Assembly: GCF_000018145.1 (NCBI RefSeq)
Contig: NC_009958.1
Span: 1-64,000, forward strand
Direction of reading: 5' to 3'
Length of the DNA stretch: 64,000 bases
Source: Dinoroseobacter shibae DFL 12 = DSM 16493
Lineage (GTDB): Bacteria > Pseudomonadota > Alphaproteobacteria > Rhodobacterales > Rhodobacteraceae
The first letter of the stretch is position 1. Every line of letters begins with the position of its first letter. The position numbers and the translations under genes were made by a program. This document shows positions 37,346 to 46,977 of the stretch, one piece after another. The notes beneath the pieces were generated by a model. That model did not search any database. It saw nothing but the letters and a program-made list of their open reading frames with translations, and was not told the origin of the DNA.

Positions 37346-38758
37346 AAAACCGGCCCGGAGAAACGACAAGTTTGGCCGTAGAACCCTCAGAACCATGCGC
37401 TGAGTCCAGGAAACCTCATAATATTAAGGTATTAAGGTTATTCAAATGCGGGTTAAAGACGCGTTTTCTGATCATCTTGCGCGCCAGGTATCCCGGACAT
37501 TCCCTTTGATCCCGTTGAGGTCGCCGCATTCACCGCCGAGGGCTCCGGTCGGGTCGAAGGCTCCGCCTTTTACCGTCGACGCGACAGCAGCATTGTCACC
37601 TGCGCCGCGGACACCGTCCTGCTCGCGCCCGACACGGCTTTCACGCGCGAAATCGACCGGCGCGTCCAGACGGCCTTCCCGCGAGACACGATCCTCGCCT
37701 TGCGCGCCTGCTATGAGGATCCCGCGCTGTCAAACGCTTTCCGCCGCACGGTGTGCAACGCCGACGGTGCGTTCATATTCGACAGTCTTGCGCCAGGGCA
37801 ATGGTTTGTTCTCACCCGCATCCGCACCACGCCCGGCAGTACCATTACCCGCGACGGCGAGATTTTCCTCCGCCAGTTCATCCGCGTCCCCGCCGACCGA
37901 ATCGCGACACCTGTCCTGACCAATCTAGACATTCACTTCGTCTACAGCGATCTGCTGTAGGCAGTGGTCAACGGCGCTTGTGGCGAAGCGCTGGTTACAA
38001 CGATGTAGCCCTTCTCGTCAGAAGCAGGGACCAGCGCTGGTCCGTAAGCTGCAGCCGCCCAAACACCTCATGCGTATCAAAGACGGGATCTTGTTGGACG
38101 GAATGGCCTGCTTCTGAGACGCGCGAGCCTCCCATGCTCATAGGACCGGTGGTGTCGAATTGCCGGTCATTGTCGCACACGAAGCAAAAGCTCAATGTGG
38201 TATAGGTTCGAACCGATAGTACACCTTACCCAGACACAAATGCGGGTTCAGCGCTGGACGTGGTGTTGGAAAACCCAAGCCCCTTAAATGCAAGTTTTCC
38301 GGGAAAAACGCGCACGAATGCCGGGCCCCTATATTTTCCCTTTATTTCATATGGTTGCGTATCTTAAATGCGGACTCACATCCACGTTCCCGTTCTTCGG
38401 CGCAACGCACGTCCAGCACGGCACGATCCAGCTACGGCCTCCAGTCGTGGTGATTTCCATCTCCGACGCAAGCATATGCCCAGAGGTATGCCTGAGCTAC
38501 CATGGTTCTTCCAACATCGCCGATCGAAATGGGGACAACTCGAAACACAGGAGGAACTGCGACAGAAAAGCCATAGAGCGGTTTGCGTGGGTTTGCCACA
38601 CGCAAGGAGTGCCAGAGCGCGAGACGGGGAATTTCCAAAACATTTCATATCCTTCGCCATCAGTAAATGCGGTATCAATCCTATCGCTTGACGCGTGCGC
38701 TCTTGCGATCCGCCGCGGGTGTAGGTACCGTGATGGCGTGAAGACGATGCGAATGCGG
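37314..38758 (+). repeat. Recurring AAATGCGG motifs
   Basis: Exact AAATGCGG on the plus strand at 37314, 37444, 38238, 38366 and 38665, with GAATGCGG at 38751 and one more exact copy at 45052. Three are extended as CAAATGCGGG or similar. None was noticed elsewhere in the window. Confidence 0.55.
37488..37960 (+). pseudogene. Fragment of an unidentified, probably exported protein
   Basis: The plus-strand frame from about 37488 (IPDIPFDPVEVAAFTAEGSG) to FVYSDLL-stop at 37960 has protein-like composition: SAFYRRRDSSIVTCAADTVL, then DGAFIFDSLAPGQWFVLTRI, reminiscent of carboxypeptidase-regulatory-like beta-sandwich domains in envelope proteins. The 5' end with any signal sequence is missing: 44 bp upstream is one of the AAATGCGG motifs. 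It could be the C-terminal part of a lipoprotein gene captured in the element. Confidence 0.5.
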
Positions 38759-39317
38759 GTTGTTTCCCGCGTTCCGCAAAAAAGTGGCCCAAAAATCCAG
38801 GTCACTGGCCTGCACAACGTGCAGCGATTCCAAGGCACTCGGTGCCTCAGAGATCCGGTTTGGAACCGGAGCGACATCCACACCGGCGCTCGCCGTCGGA
38901 ACGCAAGCGCACGCGGCAGGTGCTTAGTCTTGTTAGATGGTTGTCGTCACACATATCGGACGCGCCCCAGGCGTCCAAAACAGAACGCTCTTCTCGGGTG
39001 TTCTTCCAGGTGAAGGGCTTTGCCTGCCTAGCCACCGGCGGTGTCGTGGACACACGACAGTATGGACCCGCCCATAGCACGGTGTTCGTCGTGACTTTAA
39101 GGCTTCGGTCTTGGCGACGATGCTTTAGTTGGTTCTCCGCGCATGCGTGGCGACCAGTGCTCCTTGGATTGGATGCGATCCTCCATACGGCGTCCCCGAA
39201 CTCAAATCGGGTTGATGCTCCACTCTTCACATGAACTCGGCCTCGGCCGCTGCCAGAAGCGTGCCTTAGCCATCCTTTTTGTCTGGTCCACGGACCATTG
39301 AAGACTGGAGTCTGTCC
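37961..39317. other. Long stretch without convincing genes
   Basis: About 1.35 kb upstream of the recombinase genes. Open frames here are short, overlap on both strands and lack ribosome sites, so I call none. It holds four of the AAATGCGG-type motifs. It may contain recombination sites, cassette remnants or the recombinase promoter. Confidence 0.5.
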
Positions 39318-39818
39318 ATGACCCAAAGTACCCGCTCCGGCGGCATGGCACCGCTATGCCTGCGTCCGCTCCCGAAGAACGCACGGTGGATCCCAAACAC
39401 CAAGCTTGCTCTCCACCCCCTCGCAACGCCCGCGTTTGAGACATATCGCAACATCCGTGTATCCGCGCGGATCAGCCCGTCTTTGGCCGATCCTCTCCTC
39501 GTGGTGCGCAGTGACCAAGGGCGAGCACTATTTTTTGGCAACTTCGCCGCGCGCATGGTTTTTGCCGACCATGAAACGATGCCCGTGATTGTTTTCGACG
39601 GGCTCGAGGGCGCGGACATCACGCGCTTTGCTTGGGCCGAAATCACCAAGCTTGCCTTCAACCAGTTGCATCCAAGAGGTGGGTTCCAGGACCTCAAGCG
39701 CGCCCTGCTGTTGTCTCCGGAAGACGTTACAAAGACGGCAATTGGCCAGATCGGCGATGCTGCACTTGCACGTCATCTCGCAGTGGATGTGAGCCGTTTC
39801 CGGGGGGCGCAGCGATGA
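39318..39818 (+). CDS. Small protein coupled to the giant recombinases
   Basis: A 166-residue protein. The ATG at 39318 is preferred because a GGAG sequence lies about 8 bp upstream; an in-frame ATG at 39279 is possible. Not recognised. Its stop overlaps the next start (ATGA at 39815-39818), so the three genes are translated together. It contains RISPSLADPLLVVRSDQGRA and an alpha/beta-like pattern, and no tyrosine-recombinase motif. By position it may be an accessory factor such as the third gene of Tn554-like or trio-type elements; that is an inference. Confidence 0.55.
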   Translation: MTQSTRSGGMAPLCLRPLPKNARWIPNTKLALHPLATPAFETYRNIRVSARISPSLADPLLVVRSDQGRALFFGNFAARMVFADHETMPVIVFDGLEGADITRFAWAEITKLAFNQLHPRGGFQDLKRALLLSPEDVTKTAIGQIGDAALARHLAVDVSRFRGAQR

Positions 39819-41992
39819 GCGATCCCTTGGAAAAACTTCTGCCGCCCTGCCCCGTCGCGCGGAAACAATTTGCTGCCGAAGGGCGCAGGTTGCTAAATCT
39901 GCTGCCGGACTATGCCGCCAAGAGCAAAGTGGAGGCATGCTTCACGCGATTATTTGCTGGGCACGAGGTGGAGAACGTTTCCCTCGAGAACGCTCGGCAA
40001 GCGATCCACCGTAAGCTGAAAACCTACCCGCTTGGTGATCTTCTCGGACACAGGCCAAGCGAGGCTCAATCCAAAGCGCCGTCTATCGATATGCTGCGCG
40101 CCTGGGTATTCGCCGGCGCGCTCCACGCGATCGATGACGAAGACCAGTGCCATACGGCGTGGGCGTTTGCGGTCAGGGCGGTTCGTAAACTGGCGATGGA
40201 TCAGGCATGGGGCGGTGAGCGTGCTCGGCTCCCCTCTGTCCTAGACCTCAGCCTTTGGCAGGTACGACAGACACTAAACGCATGGGAAGGGCGCGAACGT
40301 ACGGTCGGCAATGCGCATGCTGGTCAAATCGAAGACATCAGGCGCCATCTAGATCATCTGGCGGGGAGCCCACGGCGACATGTGGGCGACGTCACCCGCA
40401 AGGCCGCCAAGCGTAGCCAACGCTTGGCGGCAGAGCTGACAGCACCTTGCGCGCTGTCTGCAGACGTCCCGGTTCAGCCTGTTCTCGACCTGGTCCAGCA
40501 CGACCATGACGACGCGCCGCTGGTCACTTTGGAAGAAGCGGCAGATGTGGCGGAGGTGACTTGGTTGAAGTCCACCCACGAGAACCTTGACGATGTGATC
40601 GAGGACCTGCTTGAGACCGAAGCCCCTGTGTCGGCCATGACGGCGTCGCGGCATCTGACACATGAAGAGGCCCGCGCGCTCGCCCGAGATCTCCGCAAGG
40701 CCATCGCCCACGGCGCAGAGCCCGGTGTTGTCATGCTCGCCATGAGTCTATGCCTCGGCAGCAGCTTCGAGATGCTTGTGCGCCTGTCGAAGAGTGTGCC
40801 AAAGGTCGCCGGCACCCCATGGTGGCATGTGTCGGGCGAAAAGATGGGACTTGCATTCGCACCTGCTGTCACAGGCGCGCCAAAGCCCGCCAGCGGTGGG
40901 TTTGTTATCATGCTGCCCACGTGGCTTGCCACCGCAGCTCACAAGATCCTGGAGGGAGACCTCGACCTCGATGCTTTCGAAGGGCAAGCCAAGCAATGGT
41001 TGAAGCGGCGGCCCGGTCGGGCGCAGCGTCTCAGCCGAGTTGCCCAATGTCTGCCTGCGGCCCTGAAATCGGTCGGCATTGATGCGGCCCTTGCAGGACT
41101 GCTAACGCGCCAAGACATCCGGACATGCCCACAGATATACTACACGCTGGTGACGGCGCCCCAACTGGACCGGGTCTATGCCGAGTTCCAGACCAATTGG
41201 CTGGGTGATACTGAGCGTGAAACGGCTGTTTGCGCCTTGACCCGTTCCAACAACCGGATTGGTTCACGTCGGGTACCATCGCGTGAAGCCGTGGCGACGT
41301 TTTTCTCCGAGCTGGACCACCAGCTCGCTGATGCGGAAGAGTGCCTTACCACCCGGCGACCCTATGCCGTCCACCAGTTGCACTCAGCATTAGTGAACAA
41401 GGTCGCGGGCATCGTCGCCTTCACAACTGCAATGCGACCCCACGGCGAAGCCTGCTCATCCTTTCGCCAGATGATCCTCGAAGGTCCCTGCCCCACCATG
41501 CGGCTCGAGGATAAGGGCAACCGACAAGTAGATGACGCACGTTGGCTACCTATACCAAGACTGTTGGCTGAAACTTTCTGCGCCCTGCGGGACCATCTGG
41601 AAAACCTGCACCCATGGGCGAGCATCACATCGCCGGACCTTGCGGCCCATATCGATGCTTCGCTCAAGGGGCAGTGCGCGCCTTTGTGGTACATCCCTGA
41701 ATGCACAGACAAGCCGGAGGCCCTGAAATCCTCTGACTTCTGGAAGGTCCACAAGCAACGGCGGCAAGAGCGGAACATGTTTCGCCACTACTGGCGCACC
41801 CGGCTTGTCGCCTCGCACACCCCCGGTTGGATGATTGACTACTGGATGGGACACGGCGGCTGGCAGGCTGCGCAGTATTTGCCCCTCGGCGCCTACCAAG
41901 CACGTGATCTGAAGAGCCTAGCCGACACGATTGACGAGCATGCGGCGGATCTTGGTCTTCACGCCCCCGAGGTACGGAGGCTGCCGCAATGA
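39815..41992 (+). CDS. Giant tyrosine recombinase-like protein 1
   Basis: A 725-residue protein. Only the last 200 residues resemble the tyrosine recombinase catalytic domain: an Arg in TTAMRPHGEA (R541), H-x-x-R as HYWRTR (H658, R661), and a G-H motif MGHGGW (H680) followed by QYLPLGAY, with Tyr 688 or Tyr 694 as candidate nucleophile. The N-terminal 500 residues are helical, with no recognised domain. Integrases are usually 300-450 residues, so this is nearly double. It overlaps its neighbours by 4 bp on both sides (ATGA). The catalytic call is by motif only and the pattern is degenerate (no clear second basic residue). Confidence 0.6.
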   Translation: MSDPLEKLLPPCPVARKQFAAEGRRLLNLLPDYAAKSKVEACFTRLFAGHEVENVSLENARQAIHRKLKTYPLGDLLGHRPSEAQSKAPSIDMLRAWVFAGALHAIDDEDQCHTAWAFAVRAVRKLAMDQAWGGERARLPSVLDLSLWQVRQTLNAWEGRERTVGNAHAGQIEDIRRHLDHLAGSPRRHVGDVTRKAAKRSQRLAAELTAPCALSADVPVQPVLDLVQHDHDDAPLVTLEEAADVAEVTWLKSTHENLDDVIEDLLETEAPVSAMTASRHLTHEEARALARDLRKAIAHGAEPGVVMLAMSLCLGSSFEMLVRLSKSVPKVAGTPWWHVSGEKMGLAFAPAVTGAPKPASGGFVIMLPTWLATAAHKILEGDLDLDAFEGQAKQWLKRRPGRAQRLSRVAQCLPAALKSVGIDAALAGLLTRQDIRTCPQIYYTLVTAPQLDRVYAEFQTNWLGDTERETAVCALTRSNNRIGSRRVPSREAVATFFSELDHQLADAEECLTTRRPYAVHQLHSALVNKVAGIVAFTTAMRPHGEACSSFRQMILEGPCPTMRLEDKGNRQVDDARWLPIPRLLAETFCALRDHLENLHPWASITSPDLAAHIDASLKGQCAPLWYIPECTDKPEALKSSDFWKVHKQRRQERNMFRHYWRTRLVASHTPGWMIDYWMGHGGWQAAQYLPLGAYQARDLKSLADTIDEHAADLGLHAPEVRRLPQ

Positions 41993-44979
41993 ACGTATGC
42001 TTTGACCGCGATACAGTGATGGCTGTCGAGATCGTAGATGAGCTGCTACGCGGCGATGCCGTCCCAGAAGACTGGACTGTTGCGATCGAGACCGCAGTGG
42101 CGGACCGCCGTCCTGACCTCGGCCCCAAAGACCGTAACCGCATCGTCGCCCGCGTGATCGAGCGGGTAAACGACCGGCGGGGTCTGTCCCTCAAGAAATC
42201 ACATCTTCATCGCCCACCGGCCGCCATTCCTCCGCTCCGGGATGCCGAATGGCCTCCGCAGGCGATGGAGATCATCCACCTGAGGCACCGCCTGGATGAG
42301 ATGCTGACAGCGGCCGGGCGCTCCACGCTCGGGGCCGACTTGCCGCGCCTCATTCTGGCCTGTGCTGCCTTGCGTGGGGGGCTTTGTCGTTTGGAAGGTT
42401 TGCATGCGTTGGCGCGTGCAGTTGGCTCGGGGGAATTGACACTCACTGGCGCCGACGCGTTTCCCAACCTCGTCTGGATCGACTTGGATCTGCAAATCGC
42501 AAAGGGGACGCAGCAGCACACCAACACAAATCCCGGCAGCGAATACCTGCGCTGGTTCCCCGATGTCACAACGCTGGCCCTGATCGATCGATGGCGCCGG
42601 CTGGGGCCCCTGACCTATCACGTCCCGTCCTCTCCTGCAGCGCTCTACACCGACATGCTGGACCTGTTGGGGGCGCCGGAGCTGAAGAAACAAGTACCGG
42701 CCACCCGGTTCCCGCTCGTAGCGCTGGCTGCGCTCGAACATGTCTCGGGCGTCGCCCTCCCGGTCAGCGTCGAGGCCGTGGCGTCCGGGCATAGCGTTGG
42801 CCTCTCGGTGCTGCCTGAGACGTGGGACGCCCTGTGCACGCGTGGTCAGCCTTTGAAGGAGCCTCCGGACACTCGAGGCGCGGCCAGGACAGCGCAACCG
42901 CAACCCTCCCGCACCCCAAAATCAGCTGCTCCGCGCCCTGCTCCTGCGGATCATGCCAAGGCGCAGCTACTGGAGGCACTGAAAGAGTGCCTCGACACCC
43001 ATGCGGCAACGTCCTCGGTCAAGGGGCGCAAAGCAATGTCTGATGCCCTGCAGACCCTTCAACAGGAGGCCGTCGGGATCTGGCACTCCCTCGAAGCTCT
43101 GGTCAGCTGGTATCGGACCCTGCTTCGCAACGGCGACAAGCCACGCACCGTGAAGGACTATCATTCCATCGTGGGTCGGCACGTACTGGCGGTCATGACC
43201 GAGGACGACCCGAGGAACCTCACACCAGAGGCTCTGCGAGACATGTTCGAGCAGGTTCTGGCGCGCTCATCCTACGCCAATCCGGCCCATCCGCTCGGCC
43301 GCCTCGCGCATTTTGCCCGCCACGCAGAGCGGGTCTTGGATTGGCCCGACGCTGATTTTTCCGGCTTTGGAGATCAGGGCAAAGCCAGCGCCACATTCGT
43401 CCGTACCGCTGCCCTGCCCATGGCCATCTATCCCGAGGTGTTTGACGCGATCCTGCAGACCACCGACCTGAGCCCGGACATGGCCGAGTGTTACGCCGTT
43501 GCGTTCGCACTGGTTGCCTGGGGCGGCTTGCGGATCGACGAGGCCCATGGGCGCGTGGTCGATGACATCGGGACTGACTTGACGGTATTTGTGCACGCCA
43601 CAAGCAGTCACGGTCTGAAATCGGAGGCCGCGCGCCGGCTGATCCCCCTCGCCCTCTTCGCGCCGCCAGAGGTCGTCGCACAGGTCAAAAGCTTCGTGGC
43701 GCGCCGGGCGACCGTACCGGACAAGACCCGCGACAAGCTTCTCGATCTGGGCACGCTCTTCCCCGGCGACCGCTTCGACACAGGGACGTTCCGCACGCTA
43801 CTGCAACGCACTCTTGGCCAGATGCTGGGGATCGCGGTGAGGCCGCATGATTTCCGGCACACGCTGATCAGTGCCCTGCAGCTTCTGTTCCATCTTGGTG
43901 CAGATGCAGTTGACACGATCGAAGCCGTGAGCGGCTGGAACGCGAAGCGGCAAAAACGCATCCGGCACGCGCTGCTCGGCGTCTGTCCGGACCCGCGCCG
44001 GGCCCCAAGGCAGATCTCGGCGTTGGCCGGGCACCGCGATCTCAGCGCGATCAGCGGCACCACCTATTGCCACTTGACCGACCTGGCGCTTGGATGCCTG
44101 ATCCAGAGCGCCGAGGAGCGGTTGCCGGCCTCTGTTGCCGCTCGGTGGCTTGGCCTCAACCGTCGGAGCCTGCGACCCTTCATCGACGATAATGATACGG
44201 TCCGGCTGGAGGACTTGCGCGGGCCACTCGTGAATAAGATGGATATCGCGTGGCGCACCACGCGAACGGGACAGTTACCCTCACCCGAGCCTCGCGTAGC
44301 AAAGCCGGTCAGGGTCACGCCGACGGTCGTCCATGCGGTCCTCAAAATGGCCGAACATGACACGGACACGCTGACCATTGCCGATCAGCTCAACATCATG
44401 CGGGATCAGGTGACCCACATGCTGGCGACCGCCGAAGACCTGATGGCGGCAACCACCCAGAAAAAGGGGGCCCGCCATGTTGGAGCTCACGACCAGGACC
44501 GCCCCAACTGGCCAGTCGCCCGTTTTGCAGATCAGCCGGGCGAAGTGCGATTCCTGGCAAGGCTGTTGGCCGATGCAGAGACATTGCCGCCTGAGAATAT
44601 GCTGAAATGGTCTATGGTGGTGCTGACCCATGCGGACCGACATCGGCCTTGTCTACGTTTCCTTGGGGCCCCCGCCGCACAGAATTGGCTAGAGCTGTTC
44701 CCAAAGGCCTTCCCCAAGTCCTCTCTGGACATCCTGATCCGATTCCCGTCGGATGTGACGCCCGAGGCTGCGGAAAAGGCTTGGTGCACGGCCATAGGTG
44801 CCAAGGGGAACTACCAGACGGAGTCCAGTGGTCATGGTACCAGTGTCTGCCCGACAGCCCCCGGACTGATCATGCTGCGGAAGGTTTCGAAAAAGGCCAA
44901 GGAGAGCCGTTCCTTCTCAACCCTCCGCCGTGCCGCGTTTTGTATCGCGGTTACCTGTCGCGTGACTGATGAGGCTTGA
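41989..44979 (+). CDS. Giant tyrosine recombinase-like protein 2
   Basis: A 996-residue protein with a recognisable integrase core in the middle. A SAM-like core-binding region (ALVSWYRTLLRNGDKPRTVK, then YHSIVGRHVL) precedes box I Arg in WGGLRIDEAHG (R515), H-x-x-R as HDFRH (H620, R623), the G-H motif LAGHRDLS (H682) and the candidate nucleophile in GTTYCHL (Y693). About 300 residues follow the Tyr, which is unusual; they include a possible HTH (TLTIADQLNIMRDQVTHML). The last 20 codons run into the diverged repeat B. It starts by ATGA overlap with the preceding gene. Probably a DNA-integrating enzyme of an uncharacterised mobile element. Confidence 0.7.
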   Translation: MNVCFDRDTVMAVEIVDELLRGDAVPEDWTVAIETAVADRRPDLGPKDRNRIVARVIERVNDRRGLSLKKSHLHRPPAAIPPLRDAEWPPQAMEIIHLRHRLDEMLTAAGRSTLGADLPRLILACAALRGGLCRLEGLHALARAVGSGELTLTGADAFPNLVWIDLDLQIAKGTQQHTNTNPGSEYLRWFPDVTTLALIDRWRRLGPLTYHVPSSPAALYTDMLDLLGAPELKKQVPATRFPLVALAALEHVSGVALPVSVEAVASGHSVGLSVLPETWDALCTRGQPLKEPPDTRGAARTAQPQPSRTPKSAAPRPAPADHAKAQLLEALKECLDTHAATSSVKGRKAMSDALQTLQQEAVGIWHSLEALVSWYRTLLRNGDKPRTVKDYHSIVGRHVLAVMTEDDPRNLTPEALRDMFEQVLARSSYANPAHPLGRLAHFARHAERVLDWPDADFSGFGDQGKASATFVRTAALPMAIYPEVFDAILQTTDLSPDMAECYAVAFALVAWGGLRIDEAHGRVVDDIGTDLTVFVHATSSHGLKSEAARRLIPLALFAPPEVVAQVKSFVARRATVPDKTRDKLLDLGTLFPGDRFDTGTFRTLLQRTLGQMLGIAVRPHDFRHTLISALQLLFHLGADAVDTIEAVSGWNAKRQKRIRHALLGVCPDPRRAPRQISALAGHRDLSAISGTTYCHLTDLALGCLIQSAEERLPASVAARWLGLNRRSLRPFIDDNDTVRLEDLRGPLVNKMDIAWRTTRTGQLPSPEPRVAKPVRVTPTVVHAVLKMAEHDTDTLTIADQLNIMRDQVTHMLATAEDLMAATTQKKGARHVGAHDQDRPNWPVARFADQPGEVRFLARLLADAETLPPENMLKWSMVVLTHADRHRPCLRFLGAPAAQNWLELFPKAFPKSSLDILIRFPSDVTPEAAEKAWCTAIGAKGNYQTESSGHGTSVCPTAPGLIMLRKVSKKAKESRSFSTLRRAAFCIAVTCRVTDEA

Positions 44980-45078
44980 GAAGAGGCACATGGGGCCGCC
45001 GTCCAAACTACGCGGCGGCCTCGACATGGTCGTGGTGGTTTGTGCTGATGCAAATGCGGCTTCGTGGGGAAAGCGGAC
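44910..45078 (+). repeat. Diverged long repeat, copy B
   Basis: Counterpart of 37181-37345. It begins in the 3' end of the giant recombinase gene and extends about 100 bp past its stop to CAAATGCGGCTTCGTGGGG. It may mark the right boundary of the recombinase element. Confidence 0.7.
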
Positions 45079-45615
45079 TTTTTCCGAACTATTTTCTCGG
45101 GTTTGTGCCGCTTGTTCGCCATTTTCCGTCCTCTGTTTAATAAGCATAACGTCGGACCAGTTCAAATGGGGCACTCTAGGAACACAGGTCGTTTTCAACG
45201 ATCCGACGAGCAGCATTTTGCATGGCCGTTGCTTGTAGTGGCGGACACCTTTCAGAAAAGCGCTGGAAGCACGCCATTCAGACGCATATCATGGTGGGCG
45301 CATGTCCAGTCGAGTGCACCCGGGTTGCGTTGCTCCACCGATTAGCTGGAAAAACCGACGTTTCATCTCAACATCATGAGACATCATCAGGCAACGACCA
45401 GTAAAGGCTGACCGACCCCACCCGTTTCAGGTGGTAAGACAGAGTGGACAGTCCTCCGCCAAAGTTTGATGCGATCTTCCACGTTTAAAGTCTCTCCGGT
45501 TGAGACAGATCAGCGGAGCCAAGAAGGCGGTGTTTGTGCGGGGCAACCGTGAAGCTGGACGGACTTGGCGCTCTCTGTATAGTATGAAAATTATCTATTT
45601 TATGGAGCTGTGTCC
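45079..45615. other. Spacer before Phd/Doc
   Basis: No gene seen. It contains a TTCAAATGGGG variant of the recurring motif near 45163 and AT-rich DNA (45580-45605) just ahead of the antitoxin start that probably holds the promoter and operator. Confidence 0.45.
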
Positions 45616-45843
45616 ATGCCCCGCATCACCGCCACGGAGTTCCAGCAGAACGTGGGCGCCTATAGCGACGCGGCCCAGCGGGAGCCGGTGATCATCACCC
45701 ATCACAACCGCGACCGGCTGGTGCTGATGAGTGCGGAGGCCTATGCGCGGCTGCAGGCCTTCGAGGCTGCCGAGGAGACGGCGCTGATCGAGGCGCGGAT
45801 GGCGGCCCAGCGGGTGACGGTTGAAAAACTGGCCCGGCGGTGA
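45616..45843 (+). CDS. phd: Phd/YefM-type antitoxin
   Basis: A 75-residue protein. The Phd fold is visible in MPRITATEFQQNVGAYSDAA, followed by EPVIITHHNRDRLVLMSAEAY, with an Ala/Glu-rich C-terminal tail that binds the toxin. Antitoxin first, toxin second; the toxin start GTG overlaps the stop (GTGA at 45840). Phd represses its own operon. The replicon therefore has two addiction modules. Confidence 0.92.
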   Translation: MPRITATEFQQNVGAYSDAAQREPVIITHHNRDRLVLMSAEAYARLQAFEAAEETALIEARMAAQRVTVEKLARR

Positions 45844-46232
45844 CGGAGCCCTTTTGGGTTTCGCAGGCCGGGGTGCTGCGGATCCACGACCTGGGTCTCG
45901 AGATCGGCGGCGGGGCTGCGGGGCTGCGCGACGCGGGACTTCTGGCCTCGGCCCTGGCGCGTCCGGTCAACCTGTGGGCCTATGGAGAGACCGATCTGTT
46001 CGTGTTGGCGGCAGCCTATGCCGAGGGGATCGCGGGCAATCATCCGTTCGTGGACGGCAACAAGCGTACGGGTTTCATGACGGCGGATGTGTTTCTGGCC
46101 CGGCATGGCTGGCTTCTGTCGCCGGTGACCGATGAGACCCATGCGGACATGATGGTGGCGCTGGCCCGGGGGCAGATCGACCGGGGGCAGGCGGCGGCGC
46201 ATTTTCGGGATCACGCCGCCCCCGTGCCCTGA
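45840..46232 (+). CDS. doc: Doc-type toxin (Fic fold)
   Basis: A 130-residue Doc family protein. The Fic/Doc catalytic motif HPFVDGNKRT is at residues 68-77 (His 68; N-K-R at 74-76). Doc phosphorylates elongation factor Tu and stops translation. It starts at GTG 45840. Intact. Confidence 0.93.
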   Translation: MTEPFWVSQAGVLRIHDLGLEIGGGAAGLRDAGLLASALARPVNLWAYGETDLFVLAAAYAEGIAGNHPFVDGNKRTGFMTADVFLARHGWLLSPVTDETHADMMVALARGQIDRGQAAAHFRDHAAPVP

Positions 46233-46393
46233 GCGCGCCCTGATCGCGCCCGGGCCCTGCCTGTCGCGGCGGTAGCCTGTCTGTTGTGCATCTGTGGCAT
46301 ATCCGGCGAACCGGGCGGTTTCGCGCGCGGGTGCCGTGACTCCCCGCGGGCCGGTTGCTATATTGCCCGCAAAAATGGGCTAAGCTCATGTTT

Positions 46394-46399
46394 TATAAT
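46394..46399 (+). promoter_or_regulatory. Probable -10 box of the polysaccharide operon
   Basis: TATAAT in a short AT-rich patch (46390-46410) inside otherwise very GC-rich DNA, 20 bp before the rmlC start. No good -35 box is at standard spacing. A small dyad GCCC/GGGC (46366-46380) lies just upstream. Confidence 0.45.
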
Positions 46400-46418
46400 A
46401 TAAATAAAAGAGGTTCCG

Positions 46419-46973
46419 GTGCAGATCGAAGACACCCCCCTTCCCGGCGTGAAGCTCCTGACCCCGGCGCGGTTCGGCGATGCGCGGGGGTTCTTCTCCG
46501 AAAGTTACTCGCGCCGGGTGCTGGCCGGGCATGGCATCACGCTGGATTTCGTGCAGGACAACCATTCGCTCTCGGCGCAGGTGGGCACGGTCCGGGGGTT
46601 GCATTTCCAGGCGCCCCCCCATGCCCAGGACAAGCTCGTGCGCTGCGGGCGGGGGCGGCTGTTCGACGTGGCGGTGGATGTGCGCCGGGGCAGCCCGACC
46701 TACGGGCAGTGGTTCGGCGCCGAGTTGAGTTTCGAGAACGGCAAGCAGCTGCTGGTGCCGGCGGGGTTCCTGCATGGCTTCGTCACCCGGGAGCCCGATA
46801 CGGAGATTGTCTACAAGTGCAGCGACTACTATGCGCCCGAGTGCGATGGGGCCGTGCATTGGGACAGTTGCGGCATCGACTGGGGCTTCGAGGGCGATCC
46901 GGTGATCTCCGCCAAGGATGCCGCCGCCGTGCGGCTCGCCGATTTCGACAGTCCGTTCGTCTACGAGGGATAA
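46419..46973 (+). CDS. rmlC: dTDP-4-dehydrorhamnose 3,5-epimerase RmlC
   Basis: A 184-residue RmlC, starting at GTG 46419 preceded by AAAGAGG. It epimerises dTDP-4-keto-6-deoxyglucose at C3 and C5, the third step to dTDP-L-rhamnose. The cupin motif RGLHFQ with catalytic His, [17 protein letters not shown] and [11 protein letters not shown] are present. First gene of the operon, followed by rmlB after 4 bp. Confidence 0.95.
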   Translation: MQIEDTPLPGVKLLTPARFGDARGFFSESYSRRVLAGHGITLDFVQDNHSLSAQVGTVRGLHFQAPPHAQDKLVRCGRGRLFDVAVDVRRGSPTYGQWFGAELSFENGKQLLVPAGFLHGFVTREPDTEIVYKCSDYYAPECDGAVHWDSCGIDWGFEGDPVISAKDAAAVRLADFDSPFVYEG

Positions 46974-46977
46974 GCGC

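Noticed and set aside
38288-39234. Several overlapping frames of 100-240 codons on both strands upstream of the recombinases
   Set aside because: Biased composition, mutual overlap and no motifs; treated as non-coding.
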